From an uncultured Prochlorococcus sp. (GTDB lineage: Bacteria > Cyanobacteriota > Cyanobacteriia > PCC-6307 > Cyanobiaceae), in the NCBI GenBank assembly GCA_902572675.1, contig CACGGY010000048.1:1-7795 (forward strand): a stretch of 7,795 nt of DNA, read 5' to 3'. The notes below the pieces were generated by a model. The model had not been told where the DNA came from. It did not search any database and saw only the letters and a program-made list of their open reading frames with translations. The translations under genes were made by a program, and so were the position numbers. Below are positions 6,698 to 7,795 of the stretch, in pieces (the stretch's first letter is position 1; each line of letters starts with the position of its first letter).

Positions 6698-7048
6698 ATG
6701 GAAAATTTAGATTCAAATATTTCTAGTGAAGATGAATTAGTAGGAATTGATGAAGTTCAAAAATTTTTACAACGTTCAAGAGCCTCTGTTTATAGGTATA
6801 CAAATACTGATCTAAGAAATCTAAATCCTAGCTTTAATCCAAGAAAATTAAATCCCGAATTCAGAACTGATCAAAAAGATCCATTAAAATTCCATCCTAA
6901 TGAAGTTGCAAGATTTGCAAAAGATATCTTAAGAATTAAGGAGGTTACTGTAGAAGTATTTAATACACCTTCCTCTGCAGCCCAAAACATACTTGTACAA
7001 ATATTAGATGAATTAAAAAATATTAGGTCTTTACTAGAAAAAAGTTAA
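6698..7048 (+). CDS. putative helix-turn-helix DNA-binding protein, unknown function (116 aa)
   Basis: I do not know a proven function. Residues 15-37, VGIDEVQKFLQRSRASVYRY, look like the first helices of an excisionase/MerR-like winged helix-turn-helix: a helix, a turn at RSRAS, then a recognition helix. A basic, proline- and asparagine-rich loop follows (LNPSFNPRKLNPEFR, 42-56), then FHPNEVARFAKDIL at 65-78, which resembles the element after the wing in such domains. The last 20 residues, ILVQILDELKNIRSLLEK, form an amphipathic helix likely to dimerise. I associate this pattern with a short protein conserved in marine picocyanobacteria and sometimes labelled resolvase. It has no serine-recombinase catalytic domain, so that label is not supported. 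The ATG at 6698 lacks a Shine-Dalgarno site. It stands alone, 96 bases before the next gene. Confidence 0.75.
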   Translation: MENLDSNISSEDELVGIDEVQKFLQRSRASVYRYTNTDLRNLNPSFNPRKLNPEFRTDQKDPLKFHPNEVARFAKDILRIKEVTVEVFNTPSSAAQNILVQILDELKNIRSLLEKS

Positions 7049-7097
7049 TTAAAAAGTGACTAAGGAATGTTTTGATTTATTGACATTTTGAATGTAG

Positions 7098-7117
7098 GAT
7101 AATGTAGTTCAATTATC
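7098..7117. repeat. inverted repeat GATAAT-8-ATTATC upstream of the membrane-protein/ppa pair
   Basis: GATAAT at 7098-7103 and ATTATC at 7112-7117 are perfect 6-base inverted repeats around an 8-base loop. They lie in the 96-base gap between the HTH gene and the membrane-protein gene. A TTGACA at 7080-7085 is a perfect -35 sequence, but the best -10-like hexamers near it are spaced 12 (GATAAT) or 19 (TAGTTC) bases away, so no normal promoter is apparent. Two tandem CCTTAA units follow at 7119-7130. The inverted repeat could be a regulator site or a weak hairpin. Confidence 0.25.
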
Positions 7118-7144
7118 TCCTTAACCTTAACCAATTAAGAGTTC

Positions 7145-7399
7145 TTGAGTTACAAAAAACAAAAGCGCTTTATAAAAAGTAAGTCAAGAGAAAAATTTTC
7201 AATTGATTCCGCTTTAAATGATTTTGAAAAGGATGATGATGACCCTTTAATCATAAGGAGTTTATCAATAACCTTTTTAGGTATTATTTTTGCTTTTCTG
7301 ACATTCTTATTACCTTCGATCAGCATTTTAATTGGAAGACCTTTATCCCAAGGAAACGAGGTAATTCATAATCAAGATTTTAAAAAAGATGGACCTTAG
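7145..7399 (+). CDS. small single-span membrane protein, unknown function (84 aa)
   Basis: Function is not recognised. The 84-residue protein has a very basic N-terminus (KKQKRFIKSKSREK, residues 4-17), an acidic stretch EKDDDD at 28-33, one hydrophobic segment at about 40-64 (ITFLGIIFAFLTFLLPSISILIG), and a polar C-terminus of 20 residues. By the positive-inside rule the N-terminus is probably cytoplasmic. The start is TTG at 7145: it is the only plausible start after the in-frame TAA at 7136-7138, and the protein contains no other methionine. TTAAGAG lies just upstream but only 3 bases away, too close for a standard ribosome binding site. The gene overlaps the ppa start by 11 bases in another frame, so the two are probably cotranscribed and translationally coupled. 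Confidence 0.7.
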   Translation: MSYKKQKRFIKSKSREKFSIDSALNDFEKDDDDPLIIRSLSITFLGIIFAFLTFLLPSISILIGRPLSQGNEVIHNQDFKKDGP

Positions 7400-7795
7400 T
7401 TCAATACCTCCATCTCCAATGAAGGGAATAGTAAATATTGTTGTTGAAATACCTGCTGGTAGTAGGAATAAATATGAATATTGCTCTGATGCAGGAATAA
7501 TGGCCTTGGACAGGGTATTGCATTCTTCAGTGAGGTACCCTTTTGATTATGGTTTTATCCCAAATACCCTTGCTGATGATGGAGCTCCACTTGATGCAAT
7601 GGTGATAATGGATGAGCCAACTTTTGCTGGTTGTCTAATAAAAGCTAGACCTATTGGAGTTTTGGATATGCATGATTGTGGTGAATATGATGGAAAACTT
7701 TTATGTGTGCCTATTGCTAATCCTAGGCAAGCTAATATAGTGAGTATTAATCAAATTGCTCCTAATCAGCTTGAGGATGTTGCTGAATTTTTTAG
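7389..7795 (+). CDS. ppa: soluble inorganic pyrophosphatase, family I (3' end beyond window)
   Basis: Family I PPases hydrolyse pyrophosphate to phosphate in the cytoplasm and drive biosynthetic reactions forward. The first 135 residues are present; about 50-60 more are expected beyond the edge. The family pattern is clear: VEIPAGSRNKYEY at 19-31, ALDRVLHSSVRYPFDYGF at 39-56, RPIGVLDMHDCGEYDGKL at 87-104. By alignment to the E. coli enzyme by eye, Glu20, Lys28, Glu30, Arg42, Tyr50, Tyr54, Asp64, Asp69, Asp96, Asp101 and Lys103 are kept. The signature normally read D-G-D-P-L-D is D-G-A-P-L-D here (64-69), so the counterpart of E. coli Asp67, proposed as the general base, is Ala66. The start ATG at 7389 lies within the last 11 bases of the membrane-protein gene and gives the normal cyanobacterial N-terminus MDLSSIP. 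Confidence 0.95.
   Translation, partial: MDLSSIPPSPMKGIVNIVVEIPAGSRNKYEYCSDAGIMALDRVLHSSVRYPFDYGFIPNTLADDGAPLDAMVIMDEPTFAGCLIKARPIGVLDMHDCGEYDGKLLCVPIANPRQANIVSINQIAPNQLEDVAEFF

Noticed and set aside
6698..7048. Resolvase or site-specific recombinase label for the 116-residue gene
   Set aside because: The protein is too short and has no serine-recombinase catalytic core; only the helix-turn-helix-like part is compatible. No inverted repeats, att sites or mobile genes are nearby.
7080..7103. Promoter made of TTGACA (7080-7085) and GATAAT (7098-7103)
   Set aside because: The hexamers are good but only 12 bases apart, too short for sigma-70-type recognition; the alternative at 19 bases (TAGTTC) is a poor -10.
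7119..7132. Tandem CCTTAA CCTTAA CC as a regulatory repeat
   Set aside because: Only two full copies are present, too few to separate from chance; mentioned only in the inverted-repeat entry nearby.
1..7795. tRNA, rRNA, CRISPR array, insertion sequence, prophage or defence island
   Set aside because: No cloverleaf-like segment, spaced direct repeats, transposase or phage-like protein was seen; nearly all the window is accounted for by ordinary chromosomal genes.

Overview
This AT-rich, tightly packed window looks like a chromosomal segment of a marine picocyanobacterium, most likely a Prochlorococcus of the high-light, low-GC type. The evidence is a Psb27 photosystem II assembly protein, a cyanobacterial (Ycf41-type) single-stranded DNA-binding protein, a cobalamin-pathway reductase, very short or absent intergenic spacers, few Shine-Dalgarno sites, and small conserved hypothetical genes of a kind common in that lineage. 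The assignment comes from recognising protein families, not from a database search.

Layout. Positions 1-83 hold the edge of a neighbouring gene whose strand cannot be settled. Next is a 60-residue hypothetical gene on the plus strand, which converges with ssb on the minus strand with one base between their stop codons. After a 29-base divergent gap, cobK and cutA run on the plus strand, 6 bases apart. cutA then meets a minus-strand block head-on with no spacer at all. Read in its own direction, that block is proS, psb27, purA and a PfkB-family sugar/nucleoside kinase, with gaps of 26, 81 and 15 bases. It could be a single transcription unit. A 171-base divergent region follows, containing candidate promoters and a small hairpin. 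Then come three plus-strand genes: a 116-residue putative helix-turn-helix protein, an 84-residue single-span membrane protein, and ppa (soluble inorganic pyrophosphatase), which overlaps the membrane protein gene by 11 bases and runs off the window.

Functionally this is a mixture of housekeeping genes. purA and the kinase may be linked, since both can feed AMP formation (de novo synthesis and adenosine salvage). PPase removes the pyrophosphate released by reactions such as that of ProS. Psb27 and the SSB protein serve photosystem II assembly and DNA maintenance. There is no mobile element, CRISPR array, phage gene, tRNA or rRNA, and I see no new defence or biosynthetic system. The most notable point is that the pyrophosphatase has alanine in place of the usually invariant catalytic aspartate of its signature motif. 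Others are a Psb27 without a lipobox cysteine, two convergent gene pairs with almost no spacer, and two conserved small genes of unknown function in front of ppa.
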